NCBI GenBank assembly: GCA_002376235.1 | Contig: DFNX01000013.1 | Span: 403,521 to 467,520, forward strand | Reading direction: 5' to 3' | DNA from: Neorhizobium sp. UBA3556 | GTDB lineage: Bacteria; Pseudomonadota; Alphaproteobacteria; Rhizobiales; Rhizobiaceae | Length of the DNA: 64,000 nucleotides | Part shown: positions 26,756 through 34,870 of the stretch, piece by piece | How positions within the stretch are numbered: position 1 is the stretch's first letter | How the letters are laid out: every line of letters begins with the position of its first letter | Program-made: the position numbers and the translations under genes | The notes under the pieces: generated by a model | Seen by the model: only the letters and a program-made list of their open reading frames with translations | Database searches by the model: none | What the model was told of the DNA's origin: nothing

Positions 26756-26831
26756 GACTCCGTGACAAGAGTCCCCGGAATCGCCACGAATCGATTTTCC
26801 GGTTTTCCCCAACTTGCTTTCTGGCAGAGTC
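26756..26831. promoter_or_regulatory. Cluster of five GANTC (CcrM methylation) sites
   Basis: GACTC at 26756, GAGTC at 26769, GAATC at 26778, GAATC at 26788 and GAGTC at 26827, with a sixth GAATC at 26641. Random expectation is about one per 256 positions. The stretch lies in the 406-bp gap between the gcrA start and the argD start. No gene is supported in that gap. Confidence 0.7.
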
Positions 26832-27011
26832 ATTTATGTCACAGCCGCCGGTTGGGTTGCAGGTTCGCTGCGAAATGTCTCGAAACCCCGCAGTTCCGCG
26901 AGTTTTGTTGACATCACATGGCTGAGTGGTGATAGTGCCGCGGCCGCCCACAGGGCGGCATTTTGATTTTCAAGAATGTCCGTTCCCGGATGCCTTATGG
27001 AGTGAGCCGCC

Positions 27012-28208
27012 ATGGCTGAATCTGCGCTTTTCGACACCTTTGCCCGAGCCCCTTTGCGCTTTGAGCGCGGCGAGGGCGTTTGGCTTGTGACGGAAAGCGG
27101 AGAGCGATATCTCGACTTCGGTGCGGGCGTCGCGGTCACCTCCTGCGGCCATGCCAATCCGCATCTGGTCGAAGCGCTGAAGTCGCAGGCCGAAAAGGTC
27201 TGGCATCTTTCGAACCTTTATGAAATCCCGGAGCAGGAGCGCCTTGCCCGCCGTCTGGTTGACGCAACCTTTGCGGACAAGGCCTTCTTCACCAATTCGG
27301 GTGCCGAAGCGCTGGAATGCGCCATCAAGACGGCCCGTCGCTATCATTATTCCAAGGGTCACCCGGAAAAATTCCATATCATCACCTTCGAAGGTGCCTT
27401 CCACGGCCGCACGATCGCCACGATCGCAGCCGGCGGTCAGGAAAAGTATATGGAAGGTTTCGGCCCCAAGGCTCAGGGCTTCGATCAGATCCCCTTCGGT
27501 GATCTCGATGCGTTGAACGCCGCTATCAACGAAAACACCGGCGCGCTGCTGATCGAACCGATCCAGGGTGAGGGCGGTGTGCGTCCGGTTCCGAAGGAAT
27601 TCATGCGCGAGCTGCGCCGCATCTGCGACGAAAAGGGCCTGCTGCTCATTCTCGACGAAGTCCAGACCGGCGTCGGCCGTACCGGCAAGCTCTTCGCCCA
27701 CGAATGGTCAGGTATCACGCCTGACATCATGGCGATCGCCAAGGGTATCGGCGGCGGCTTCCCCTTCGGCGCATGTCTTGCAACGGCCGAAGCCGCATCC
27801 GGCATGAAGCCCGGCATCCACGGCACGACCTATGGCGGCAACCCGCTGGCCATGGCCTGCGGCAATGCCGTGCTCGATATCGTACTGGCTGACGGCTTCC
27901 TGGAAAACGTTCGCGATGTGGCACTCGTCTTCCGCCAGGGCCTTGCAGCGCTCAAGGATCGTTTCCCGACGGTGATCGAGGACATCCGAGGCGAGGGCCT
28001 GCTTCTCGGCATCAAGGCAAAGGTGCCCGCCGGCGACCTGATCTCCGGCATGCGCGATCAGCATATGCTGGCCGTCATGGCAGGCGATAACGTCGTCCGT
28101 ATTCTGCCGCCGCTTGTCGTCACCGCGGAAGAGGCACGTGAAGGCCTGGCGCGCATCGAGCGTGCTGCCGAAGTGCTCTCGGCTGAACAGCTGAAGAAAT
28201 CCGCTTAA
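27012..28208 (+). CDS. argD: Acetylornithine aminotransferase
   Basis: A PLP-dependent class-III aminotransferase of 398 residues that converts N-acetylglutamate semialdehyde to N-acetylornithine in arginine synthesis (and often acts as DapC). Typical features are FTNSGAEALECAIKTARRYH, the PLP-aspartate in LLILDEVQTGVGRTGK and the Schiff-base lysine in MAIAKGIGGGFPFGA. It is followed 52 bp later by argF, an arrangement conserved in rhizobia. Confidence 0.94.
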   Translation: MAESALFDTFARAPLRFERGEGVWLVTESGERYLDFGAGVAVTSCGHANPHLVEALKSQAEKVWHLSNLYEIPEQERLARRLVDATFADKAFFTNSGAEALECAIKTARRYHYSKGHPEKFHIITFEGAFHGRTIATIAAGGQEKYMEGFGPKAQGFDQIPFGDLDALNAAINENTGALLIEPIQGEGGVRPVPKEFMRELRRICDEKGLLLILDEVQTGVGRTGKLFAHEWSGITPDIMAIAKGIGGGFPFGACLATAEAASGMKPGIHGTTYGGNPLAMACGNAVLDIVLADGFLENVRDVALVFRQGLAALKDRFPTVIEDIRGEGLLLGIKAKVPAGDLISGMRDQHMLAVMAGDNVVRILPPLVVTAEEAREGLARIERAAEVLSAEQLKKSA

Positions 28209-28235
28209 GAACACGCAGAGAGGGCGCCTTTTTGG

Positions 28236-28254
28236 GTTCCCTCCTTTAGGGAAC
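28236..28254 (+). promoter_or_regulatory. Hairpin enclosing the argF ribosome-binding site
   Basis: The perfect inverted repeat GTTCCCTCCTTTAGGGAAC has seven-base arms. The right arm AGGGAAC holds the best Shine-Dalgarno, eight bases before the argF ATG. Folding would hide it; nearby AAGG at 28255 is too close to the ATG to substitute well. Confidence 0.5.
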
Positions 28255-28260
28255 AAGGTA

Positions 28261-29178
28261 ATGGCATCTCCCAAGCATTTTCTCGATCTTTCCGCTGTCT
28301 CGGCGGGCGACCTTCGCTCCATCCTCGATGATGCAAAGGTTCGAAAGCAGGCAACCAAGGCCGGCACGGCCGACAAGCCGCTGGCCGGCAAGATGCTGGC
28401 GATGATTTTCGAGAAGCCCTCTACCCGTACCCGCGTTTCCTTCGATGTCGGCATGCGCCAGCTCGGCGGCGAGACGCTGTTCCTGTCTGGCACCGAAATG
28501 CAGCTCGGCCGCGCCGAGACGATCGGCGACACGGCCAAGGTCCTGTCGCGTTATGTCGACGCGATCATGATCCGCACCACCGATCACAAGCGCCTTCTGG
28601 AGCTGGCCGAACATGCCACCGTTCCGGTCATCAATGCGCTGACCGACGACACCCATCCCTGCCAGATCATGGCAGACCTGATGACCTTCGAGGAACATCG
28701 TGGTTCTGTTGCCGGCAAGACGATTGCCTGGACCGGCGACGGCAACAATGTGCTGCATTCGCTGGTCGAAGGTTCCGCCCGTTTCGGTTACCGCATGAAC
28801 ATGGCCGTCCCGATGGGCTCCGAGCCGCATGACAAGTTCCTCAACTGGGCACGCAACAACGGCGGCGAGATCATGCTCACCCATGATGTCGAGCGTGCGG
28901 TTGCGGGTGCCGACGTTGTCGTCACCGATACCTGGGTGTCGATGAACCAGGAACACAAGGCGCGTGGCCACAACATCTTCCAGCCCTATCAGGTCAATGA
29001 AGAGCTGATGAAGCAGGCCAAGGCCGACGCGCTGTTCATGCACTGCCTGCCAGCCCATCGTGGTGAGGAAGTGACGGACGCGGTGATCGACGGCCCTCAG
29101 TCGGTTGTCTTCGACGAGGCTGAAAATCGTCTCCACGCCCAGAAGTCCATTCTGGCCTGGTGCTTCGGCGCAATCTGA
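28261..29178 (+). CDS. argF: Ornithine carbamoyltransferase
   Basis: A 305-residue enzyme that makes citrulline from ornithine and carbamoyl phosphate. The carbamoyl-phosphate loop is EKPSTRTRVSF, followed by DDTHPCQIMADL (H-P-C-Q), the ornithine loop VTDTWVSMNQE and the catalytic MHCLPAHRGEEV. All active-site residues are present and the length is normal. It is second in an argD-argF operon. Its Shine-Dalgarno is part of a small perfect hairpin. Confidence 0.95.
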   Translation: MASPKHFLDLSAVSAGDLRSILDDAKVRKQATKAGTADKPLAGKMLAMIFEKPSTRTRVSFDVGMRQLGGETLFLSGTEMQLGRAETIGDTAKVLSRYVDAIMIRTTDHKRLLELAEHATVPVINALTDDTHPCQIMADLMTFEEHRGSVAGKTIAWTGDGNNVLHSLVEGSARFGYRMNMAVPMGSEPHDKFLNWARNNGGEIMLTHDVERAVAGADVVVTDTWVSMNQEHKARGHNIFQPYQVNEELMKQAKADALFMHCLPAHRGEEVTDAVIDGPQSVVFDEAENRLHAQKSILAWCFGAI

Positions 29179-29369
29179 GCCGGTACCGGCCTCAGTCTTG
29201 AATTGGCTTGGAGCCGGCACCATCTGTCGGCTTTCAGGTGCGCCCGCGGATTGTCCGCCGGCGCTTCAACAGACATCGTCGAACCTTTCCTGCGGCCAGC
29301 GGTTCCGCTCGGGAGCCTGTTTGTGTAAAGGTCGGACTATACCCGAGAGTATCGGCGTGAAGGAGTGAT

Positions 29370-30359
29370 ATGATGGCGGAAGCAACCGTGGAACTGAAGG
29401 ATCTCCACTTTGCCGGAGATGATCGGGTCGTGCCCTTCCAGGTCGAAGGCCTGGATGTGCGTGGCCGCGCGGTGCAGCTTGGGCCGCTTCTCAACACCAT
29501 TCTCGGTCGCCACGATTACCCGGCGCCGGTTGCCCGGCTGCTCGCCGAAGCGATCGTGCTGACGGCGTTGCTCGGCACCTCGCTAAAGTTCGACGGCAAG
29601 TTCACTGTCCAGACCAAAGGCGATGGCCCGGTCGATCTTCTCGTCGCTGACTTCTCCACGCCGGACGCACTGCGCGCCTATGCTCGTTACGACGAAGATG
29701 CGTTGGCGGCTGCCGTGAAGGATGGCAAGACCTCGCCGCCCGAACTTCTCGGTCAGGGCGTGCTCGCCTTCACCATCGATCAGGGAAAGGGCATGCAGCC
29801 CTATCAGGGCATCGTGCCGATGGATGGCTCGTCGCTGGAAGATATTGCCGGCGTCTATTTCCGCCAGTCGGAGCAGATCCCGACCCGCGTGCGTCTCGGC
29901 GTGGCCGAACTGTTCGACCGCGACGAGGATGGCAAGCCGCGCCATAACTGGCGTGCCGGCGGTCTTGTCGCCCAGTTCCTGCCGCAGGCGCCCGAGCGCA
30001 TGCGCCACCCGGATCTTCACGGCGGCGACAACGATGAACGCGAGACCGGTGTAACCGACGATGCCTGGGATGAGGCCCGTTCCCTGATCGAGACGATCGA
30101 TACGGACGAACTGACCGATCCGCAGGTTGCGATCGAACGACTTCTCTATCGGCTGTTCCATGAACGCGGCGTTCGGGTCTACGAGCCGCAGACAGTGTTC
30201 GACCGCTGCAGCTGCTCGCGCGACAAGATCAAGGGCGTGCTGACAGGGTTCACGGCGGAAGAAATCGAGGCAAGCGAGGAAGACGGCCAGATCGCCGTAA
30301 CCTGCGAGTTCTGCTCGACGACCTATCGTTATGAGCTGGCGGAATTTGCGCCGGCCTGA
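29370..30359 (+). CDS. hslO: Redox-regulated chaperonin Hsp33
   Basis: A 329-residue cytoplasmic chaperone switched on by oxidation. The C-terminal zinc centre reads RCSCSRDK and TCEFCSTTY, giving the C-x-C...C-x-x-C pattern required for redox sensing. The N-terminal region shows the Hsp33 stretch VAQTKGDGPVDLLVADF-like QTKGDGPVDLLVADFS. AAGGAG precedes two successive ATGs (29370 and 29373); either may start translation. It lies 191 bp after argF. Confidence 0.93.
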   Translation: MMAEATVELKDLHFAGDDRVVPFQVEGLDVRGRAVQLGPLLNTILGRHDYPAPVARLLAEAIVLTALLGTSLKFDGKFTVQTKGDGPVDLLVADFSTPDALRAYARYDEDALAAAVKDGKTSPPELLGQGVLAFTIDQGKGMQPYQGIVPMDGSSLEDIAGVYFRQSEQIPTRVRLGVAELFDRDEDGKPRHNWRAGGLVAQFLPQAPERMRHPDLHGGDNDERETGVTDDAWDEARSLIETIDTDELTDPQVAIERLLYRLFHERGVRVYEPQTVFDRCSCSRDKIKGVLTGFTAEEIEASEEDGQIAVTCEFCSTTYRYELAEFAPA

Positions 30360-30378
30360 GCCGGAAGGGCGGAAAGTC

Positions 30379-30771
30379 TCAGTTCAACACCCGGTTCAGT
30401 CCCGGGGAATCCAGTGAGAAGGCGGGGATGTCGACCTTGAAGACCTCGCCTTCTTCCGTCTGCATGTCATAGTGACCGAACATCATGCCGGATGGCGTGT
30501 CGAGCGGGCAGCCCGAGGAATATTCGTAACTGTCGCCCGGCTGCAGGCGCGGCTGTTCTCCCACCACGCCAAGCCCGTCCACTTCATCGACCAGGCCATT
30601 CTGGTCGGTAATGTGCCAGTAGCGGTGGACGAGCTTTACCGTATGGATCGAATGGTTTTCGATGACGATGCGATAACCCCAGACATAGCGGCTGTCCTCC
30701 GGACTGGATTGATCCTCCAGATAGAACGGCTCGACTGCAACTTCTATGTCTCTTGTCCGGGCGCGATACAT
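30379..30771 (-). CDS. apaG: ApaG/CorD family protein
   Basis: A 130-residue protein with a single ApaG fold (fibronectin-like). Landmarks are VEPFYLEDQSSPEDSRYVWGYRI, ENHSIHTVKLVHRYWHITD, GLGVVGEQPRLQPGDSYEY and the closing SGMMFGHYDM. The family is linked to cobalt/magnesium resistance and Ap4A metabolism, but its molecular role is unknown. The start at 30771 (MYRARTRDIEV) is preferred over 30786 because it aligns with the family and GAGG lies nine bases before it. It converges on hslO. Confidence 0.9.
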   Translation of the reverse strand: MYRARTRDIEVAVEPFYLEDQSSPEDSRYVWGYRIVIENHSIHTVKLVHRYWHITDQNGLVDEVDGLGVVGEQPRLQPGDSYEYSSGCPLDTPSGMMFGHYDMQTEEGEVFKVDIPAFSLDSPGLNRVLN

Positions 30772-30879
30772 GGACAAATACCTCAAAACTACAGCGCTGG
30801 AGATCGTTTCTTATACGTTAGCCGCGCTGTAGAACATGGAATCTACATCCCCGCATATCGTACAAGAGGCATGGAACGT

Positions 30880-30913
30880 CAAGAAAACTCACAGTTTACG
30901 CGAGAAACTGTGA
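30880..30913 (-). terminator. Probable terminator of metZ
   Basis: The nine-base arms TCACAGTTT (30889-30897) and AAACTGTGA (30905-30913) form a perfect inverted repeat. On the minus strand the stem is followed by GTTTTCTT. A second inverted repeat (GATATGGTG/CACCATATC, 30939-30973) lies just before it and may assist. Confidence 0.6.
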
Positions 30914-30989
30914 TCTGTTCTTGGGATTAGGGATAACTGATATGGTGAATCCCAAAGCCGGATCCACCATATCGATAGGCTGCAGGGCT

Positions 30990-32168
30990 TCAGATCGAAG
31001 CCAGTGCCCTGGCGAAATCTTCAAGCAGATCCTCGCCATCCTCGATGCCAGCGGAGAAACGCACCGTGCCCGGCGAAATGCCGAGTTCCGCACGTGCCTC
31101 GTCGGTAAGGTTCTTGTGGGTCGTCGTTGCCGGATGGGTGATCAGGCTGCGCGTATCGCCGAGATTGTTGGAGATGGTGACGACTTCCAGCGCGTTCTGC
31201 AGCTTGAACGCGGCTTCCTTGCCGCCCTTCAGCTCGAAGCAGACCAGCGTCGATCCGCCGGTCATCTGCCTGGCGATGATATCGGCCTGCGGATGGTCCT
31301 TGCGGCCCGGATAGATAACCTTGGCGACGTGTTTGTTCTCGGCCAGGAAGTCGGCGATCTTCGACGCATTGTCCGTCTGCGCCTTGACCCGGATCGGCAG
31401 GGTTTCAAGCCCCTTGATCAGCGTCCAGGCGGTAAACGGCGACATCGCCGGGCCGGTATGGCGATAGTAGTCCTGCAGATGCTCGTCCACCCATTCCTTG
31501 TCGGAAAGGATCACGCCGGCAAGGCTGCGGCCCTGTCCGTCGATATGCTTAGTGGCCGAATAGACGACGATATGTGCACCGAGTTCCAGCGGCTTCTGGA
31601 AAAGCGGCGTGGCAAACACGTTGTCGACCACGACCTTCGCGCCGATCTGGTTGGCGAGCTTTGCAACTCCGGCAATATCGACGATCTCGAGCGTCGGATT
31701 GGTCGGGCTTTCGAGGAAGAACACCTTGGTGTTTTTCTGGATCGCTTTTTCCCAGTTGGCGAGATCGCGACCATCGATGAGCGTGCATTCGATGCCGTAG
31801 CGCGGTGCGAGCGTTTCCACCACCCAGCGGCACGAGCCGAACAGGGCGCGGGCTGCAACGATATGGTCGCCGGCCTTCAGCTGGCAGAGCAGCGCGGCAG
31901 TAACGGCAGCCATGCCGGACGCGGTGGCGCGGGCTTCTTCAGCGCCCTCCAGCGCGCACATGCGCTTTTCGAACATGTCATTGGTCGGGCTGCCGTAACG
32001 GGCGTAGATATATCCATCGGTCTCGCCCTTGAAGCGCGCTTCCGCGGCTTCCGAACTGTCATAGGCAAAGCCCTGCGTCAGGTAGATCGCTTCCGACATC
32101 TCGCCATATTGCGAGCGCAGTGTACCGCCGTGAACGAGTGTGGTTGCCGGGCGCCATTTGTTTGTCAT
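30990..32168 (-). CDS. metZ: O-succinylhomoserine sulfhydrylase
   Basis: A PLP enzyme of the Cys/Met metabolism family, 392 residues. It makes homocysteine directly from O-succinylhomoserine and sulfide. The PLP lysine lies in YSATKHIDGQGR, and the N-terminal region shows EAIYLTQGFAYDSSEAAEARF and RYGSPTNDMFE. The start at 32168 is chosen; the open frame upstream to 32309 is the riboswitch leader, not coding. A SAM-II riboswitch with overlapping hairpins precedes it, so SAM should repress it. Confidence 0.93.
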   Translation of the reverse strand: MTNKWRPATTLVHGGTLRSQYGEMSEAIYLTQGFAYDSSEAAEARFKGETDGYIYARYGSPTNDMFEKRMCALEGAEEARATASGMAAVTAALLCQLKAGDHIVAARALFGSCRWVVETLAPRYGIECTLIDGRDLANWEKAIQKNTKVFFLESPTNPTLEIVDIAGVAKLANQIGAKVVVDNVFATPLFQKPLELGAHIVVYSATKHIDGQGRSLAGVILSDKEWVDEHLQDYYRHTGPAMSPFTAWTLIKGLETLPIRVKAQTDNASKIADFLAENKHVAKVIYPGRKDHPQADIIARQMTGGSTLVCFELKGGKEAAFKLQNALEVVTISNNLGDTRSLITHPATTTHKNLTDEARAELGISPGTVRFSAGIEDGEDLLEDFARALASI

Positions 32169-32191
32169 GCTAATCCCCATTTCAAAACAAA

Positions 32192-32233
32192 AAAACCGGC
32201 CGCAAAAGCAGACCGGTTTTAGCAACCCGGTCT
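32192..32233 (-). promoter_or_regulatory. Expression platform: terminator and competing hairpin before metZ
   Basis: The terminator arms AAAACCGG and CCGGTTTT (32192-32199 and 32213-32220) are followed on the minus strand by a T-run. An alternative stem AGACCGG/CCGGTCT (32210-32216 and 32227-32233) shares the same bases, so only one can form. The Shine-Dalgarno and ATG lie just beyond. Confidence 0.75.
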
Positions 32234-32284
32234 TTTTAGCCACTTGTTTAACGTGGCTGCAAGCCGACCGGCAAATCACCACGG
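32234..32284 (-). ncRNA. SAM-II riboswitch aptamer
   Basis: The minus strand carries the SAM-II core CGTGGTGATTTG, then GGCTTGCAGCCACG, then TTAAACAAGTGGCTAAAA. P1 pairs CGTGG with CCACG, and the loop GGCTTG can pair with CAAG to make the pseudoknot. The family is known to bind S-adenosylmethionine upstream of methionine genes in alphaproteobacteria. It is placed directly before metZ. Confidence 0.93.
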
Positions 32285-32368
32285 GATAAAGCTGGCTTAC
32301 GCCTCGCATCTGCTTGCGTCAATGGCCCGCATTTGGTTTTGTCACCGCCAAAATTTGAAAGAAACATC

Positions 32369-33460
32369 ATGACACGCGAAACGGGAATTCTGGCGGACCG
32401 CGCAATCTCCGCACTTTTCGAAACGGGACGGCTGATCTCCGAGCGCGAACTCGACCATGATCAGATCCAGCCGGCAAGCCTTGACCTGCGTCTCGGCACC
32501 AAGGCGTTTCGTGTCCGTGCATCCTTCATGCCTGGTCCCAATAGCCTCGTCTCCGATAAGCTCGATCGGCTGAAACTTCATGTCGTCGATCTGACCGAAG
32601 GCGCGGTTCTGGAAACCGGCTGCGTCTATATCGTACCGCTGATGGAAAGCCTCGACCTGCCGGCGGACATGTCGGCCTCGGCAAATCCGAAGTCGTCGAC
32701 CGGCCGCCTCGACATCTTTACTCGCGTGATTACGGATCATGCGCAGGAATTCGACAAGATCCCGGCCGGCTATCGCGGCCCGCTCTATCTCGAAATTTCC
32801 CCGCGCACCTTCCCGATTGTCGCCCGCCAGGGGTCGCGCCTGTCGCAGATCCGCTTCCGCATCGGCAGCGCTCTTCTGGCTGAGCCGGAATTGCTGCATC
32901 TCCACGAGACCGAAACACTGGTCGCTTCGGCAAAGCCTAACGTGTCGGGCGGGGGCATCGCTTTGTCCATCGATCTGAAGGGCGATGCCGATGGCCTGAT
33001 CGGCTATCGCGGCAAGCACCACACGGCAGTCGTCGATGTCGACAAAAAGGCCCAGCACGATGTCTTCGATTTCTGGGAGCCGCTTTATAGTCGTGGCCGC
33101 AACGAGCTGATCCTCGATCCGGACGAGTTCTACATCCTCGTCTCGCGCGAAGCCGTACATGTGCCGCCGCTTTATGCCGCCGAAATGACCCCTTTCGATC
33201 CGCTGGTCGGCGAATTCCGTGTCCACTACGCCGGTTTCTTCGATCCGGGCTTCGGACATGAAGCCGCAGGCGGCCGTGGCAGCCGTGCCGTTCTCGAAGT
33301 TCGTAGCCACGAAGTTCCCTTCATCCTCGAAGATAGCCAGATCGTCGGGCGTCTCGTCTACGAGCATATGCTGCAGGCGCCGGAAGGTCTCTACGGTTCC
33401 GGTCTCGGCTCGAACTATCAGGCCCAGGGACTGAAACTCTCCAAGCATTTTCGAGGCTGA
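32369..33460 (+). CDS. dcd: 2'-deoxycytidine 5'-triphosphate deaminase (long alphaproteobacterial form)
   Basis: A 363-residue protein about twice the length of E. coli Dcd, with two dUTPase-like domains. The first has QIQPASLDLRLGTKAFRVRASF and ASANPKSSTGRLDIFTRVI, and ends with RGPLYLEISPRTFPIV and GSRLSQIRF. The second repeats the pattern (EFRVHYAGFFDPGFGHE, RAVLEVRSHEVPFIL). It deaminates dCTP to dUTP for thymidylate synthesis. The start at 32369 aligns with the family; the frame from 32333 is only an extension. It is followed by tRNA-Gly. Confidence 0.87.
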   Translation: MTRETGILADRAISALFETGRLISERELDHDQIQPASLDLRLGTKAFRVRASFMPGPNSLVSDKLDRLKLHVVDLTEGAVLETGCVYIVPLMESLDLPADMSASANPKSSTGRLDIFTRVITDHAQEFDKIPAGYRGPLYLEISPRTFPIVARQGSRLSQIRFRIGSALLAEPELLHLHETETLVASAKPNVSGGGIALSIDLKGDADGLIGYRGKHHTAVVDVDKKAQHDVFDFWEPLYSRGRNELILDPDEFYILVSREAVHVPPLYAAEMTPFDPLVGEFRVHYAGFFDPGFGHEAAGGRGSRAVLEVRSHEVPFILEDSQIVGRLVYEHMLQAPEGLYGSGLGSNYQAQGLKLSKHFRG

Positions 33461-33528
33461 CATTTGGCAGGCCGCCAAACGGCGGCCTTGACAGGGCCTG
33501 CCGGTTATTGGAAACCTGCGGCCCACAG

Positions 33529-33602
33529 GCGGGTGTAGCTCAATGGTAGAGCAGCAGCTTCCCAAGCTGATGACGGGGTTTCGATTACCCTCACCCGCTC
33601 CA
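33529..33602 (+). tRNA. tRNA-Gly (anticodon CCC), chimeric 3' half supplied by the island
   Basis: The 5' half is standard: GCGGGTG acceptor, GCTC/GAGC D-arm, anticodon loop TTCCCAA. From 33571 on, the variable region and T-arm differ from the intact-looking copy at 39763-39794 at six of 32 positions, yet the arm still pairs (GGGGT/ACCCT) and the CCA end is encoded. The tRNA should remain functional. Confidence 0.93.
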
Positions 33603-33611
33603 TCAACCTTT

Positions 33612-34706
33612 TCAAGCGCTTACCGACGGTTTGGTTTGCGGATTTTGGGGCGGTTTTACAGCAAATTTTACACCGGCATTGATTTGGCTGATGATCGCCC
33701 GCGTTGCTGCACCCCTGCCGACGTACCTCCGAATGATGTTTCGTACCTCATCCTCGGACCATCCCATGATCTCCGCAATGACACGTTCGGGTAGTCCGAC
33801 AGTGTAGAACTTGGTGGCTGCGGTTCCACGGAAGTCATGGAAATGCAGATTGCGCTCGCTTAGTCCCGCCAGCTTCTTGGCTGTATGGAATGAAGATGCC
33901 AGCCCGTCCTGTGTCCAAGCCTGACCACGACTGTTCGTAAGGATGGTTTTGTCGCGCTTGGGTATTCGCGCTAGCAGTTGGCGCAGATCGTCATACAGCG
34001 GTATGACTGCCTCTCGCTTTCCGCTGCTCTTGCCCGTAGCAATGATGATTGCGTCGTCGCCAGCATGCGCCCAACAAACCTGTACGAGATCGCCGACACG
34101 CAAGCCTGTGTGAATGGCTAGATCAATGGCAAATGCCAACTCAGCAGAGCATGCCGGCTTGCCCTTGTCGTCTCTGGCTTCCTTGAGTGTGACGATGTCG
34201 CCCTCTGTCCATATGATGGCTGAGCGGTCATTCTTGTACAGGCTTTTGATGCCCTCGCATGGATTGGCTGCTATCTTACCTAGCGGATCGACGCCGTATG
34301 ACAGAACGCGAGACAACACCTGCATTCCGTAGTCGGCGGTGCGAGGCGTATCAGCAAACTGGCTCCGCCATTGTAGGATGGTGGGCCGTATACGCTTATG
34401 CCTATCGAACTGCGCATTGCTGGTTTCGCCAAACTGCACCTCGATCTTGTCGAGCATTCGGGACCAATTGCGCTTCGTACTATCGGCTAATTTCGCGTAC
34501 TCAGGGCTCTTGCGGTACGCCTGTACAATTGAACTAAATTTCGTGCTGTCGGGCGCGTTGCGGCTTTCCCTTGCCTCTTGGTACGAGGCCATGAAATCGT
34601 CTGAACCGGGAGTACCAGTTAGGCGGGGGCCACCGCGCCAAGCGTAATAGTAGTGCCTGCCCTTGGATGAAACCTTATGCACGCCCTTCAAATCAACCAG
34701 AACCAT
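33612..34706 (-). CDS. int: Tyrosine recombinase (island integrase)
   Basis: A phage-type integrase of about 364 residues that carries out site-specific integration at tRNA-Gly. Catalytic residues are visible: the first Arg in HTGLRVGDLVQV, H-x-x-R in HDFRGTAATKF, and Tyr in IIRRYVGRGA. An N-terminal SAM-like core-binding domain covers about residues 50-150 (SIVQAYRKSPEYAKLADSTKRNW). The start at 34706 is chosen (AGGA upstream); the frame continues open to 34829. It lies ten bases from the tRNA end, the usual position for an integrase next to attL. Confidence 0.93.
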   Translation of the reverse strand: MVLVDLKGVHKVSSKGRHYYYAWRGGPRLTGTPGSDDFMASYQEARESRNAPDSTKFSSIVQAYRKSPEYAKLADSTKRNWSRMLDKIEVQFGETSNAQFDRHKRIRPTILQWRSQFADTPRTADYGMQVLSRVLSYGVDPLGKIAANPCEGIKSLYKNDRSAIIWTEGDIVTLKEARDDKGKPACSAELAFAIDLAIHTGLRVGDLVQVCWAHAGDDAIIIATGKSSGKREAVIPLYDDLRQLLARIPKRDKTILTNSRGQAWTQDGLASSFHTAKKLAGLSERNLHFHDFRGTAATKFYTVGLPERVIAEIMGWSEDEVRNIIRRYVGRGAATRAIISQINAGVKFAVKPPQNPQTKPSVSA

Positions 34707-34870
34707 CATTCGTCCTAATGCTTTGAGTTTGTAATGAATGACTGCTTCGTCAGCCCGGACTGTTGGCGATAGTGCATCGACTGAGGCCATCATGTAGAAA
34801 CAGGTGGTCAATGTCGGAAACAGATGCACTGTTCGAAGCGGCTACCCAACCGCCAGTCTCAGGCATGCAC

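Noticed and set aside
30921..32222. 433-codon plus-strand frame across metZ
   Set aside because: Lies fully antisense to a complete PLP enzyme with riboswitch; protein content is of shadow type.
32132..32309. N-terminal extension of metZ up to 32309
   Set aside because: The extra codons coincide with the SAM-II aptamer and its terminator, and MTNKWRPATTLVHGG is the family N-terminus.
33466..33490. GGCCGCC/GGCGGCC hairpin after dcd as a terminator
   Set aside because: The stem is good but no T-run follows it, so intrinsic termination is not supported.
32342..33565. 407-codon minus-strand frame over dcd and the tRNA
   Set aside because: Antisense to dcd and begins inside tRNA-Gly, so it cannot be a gene.
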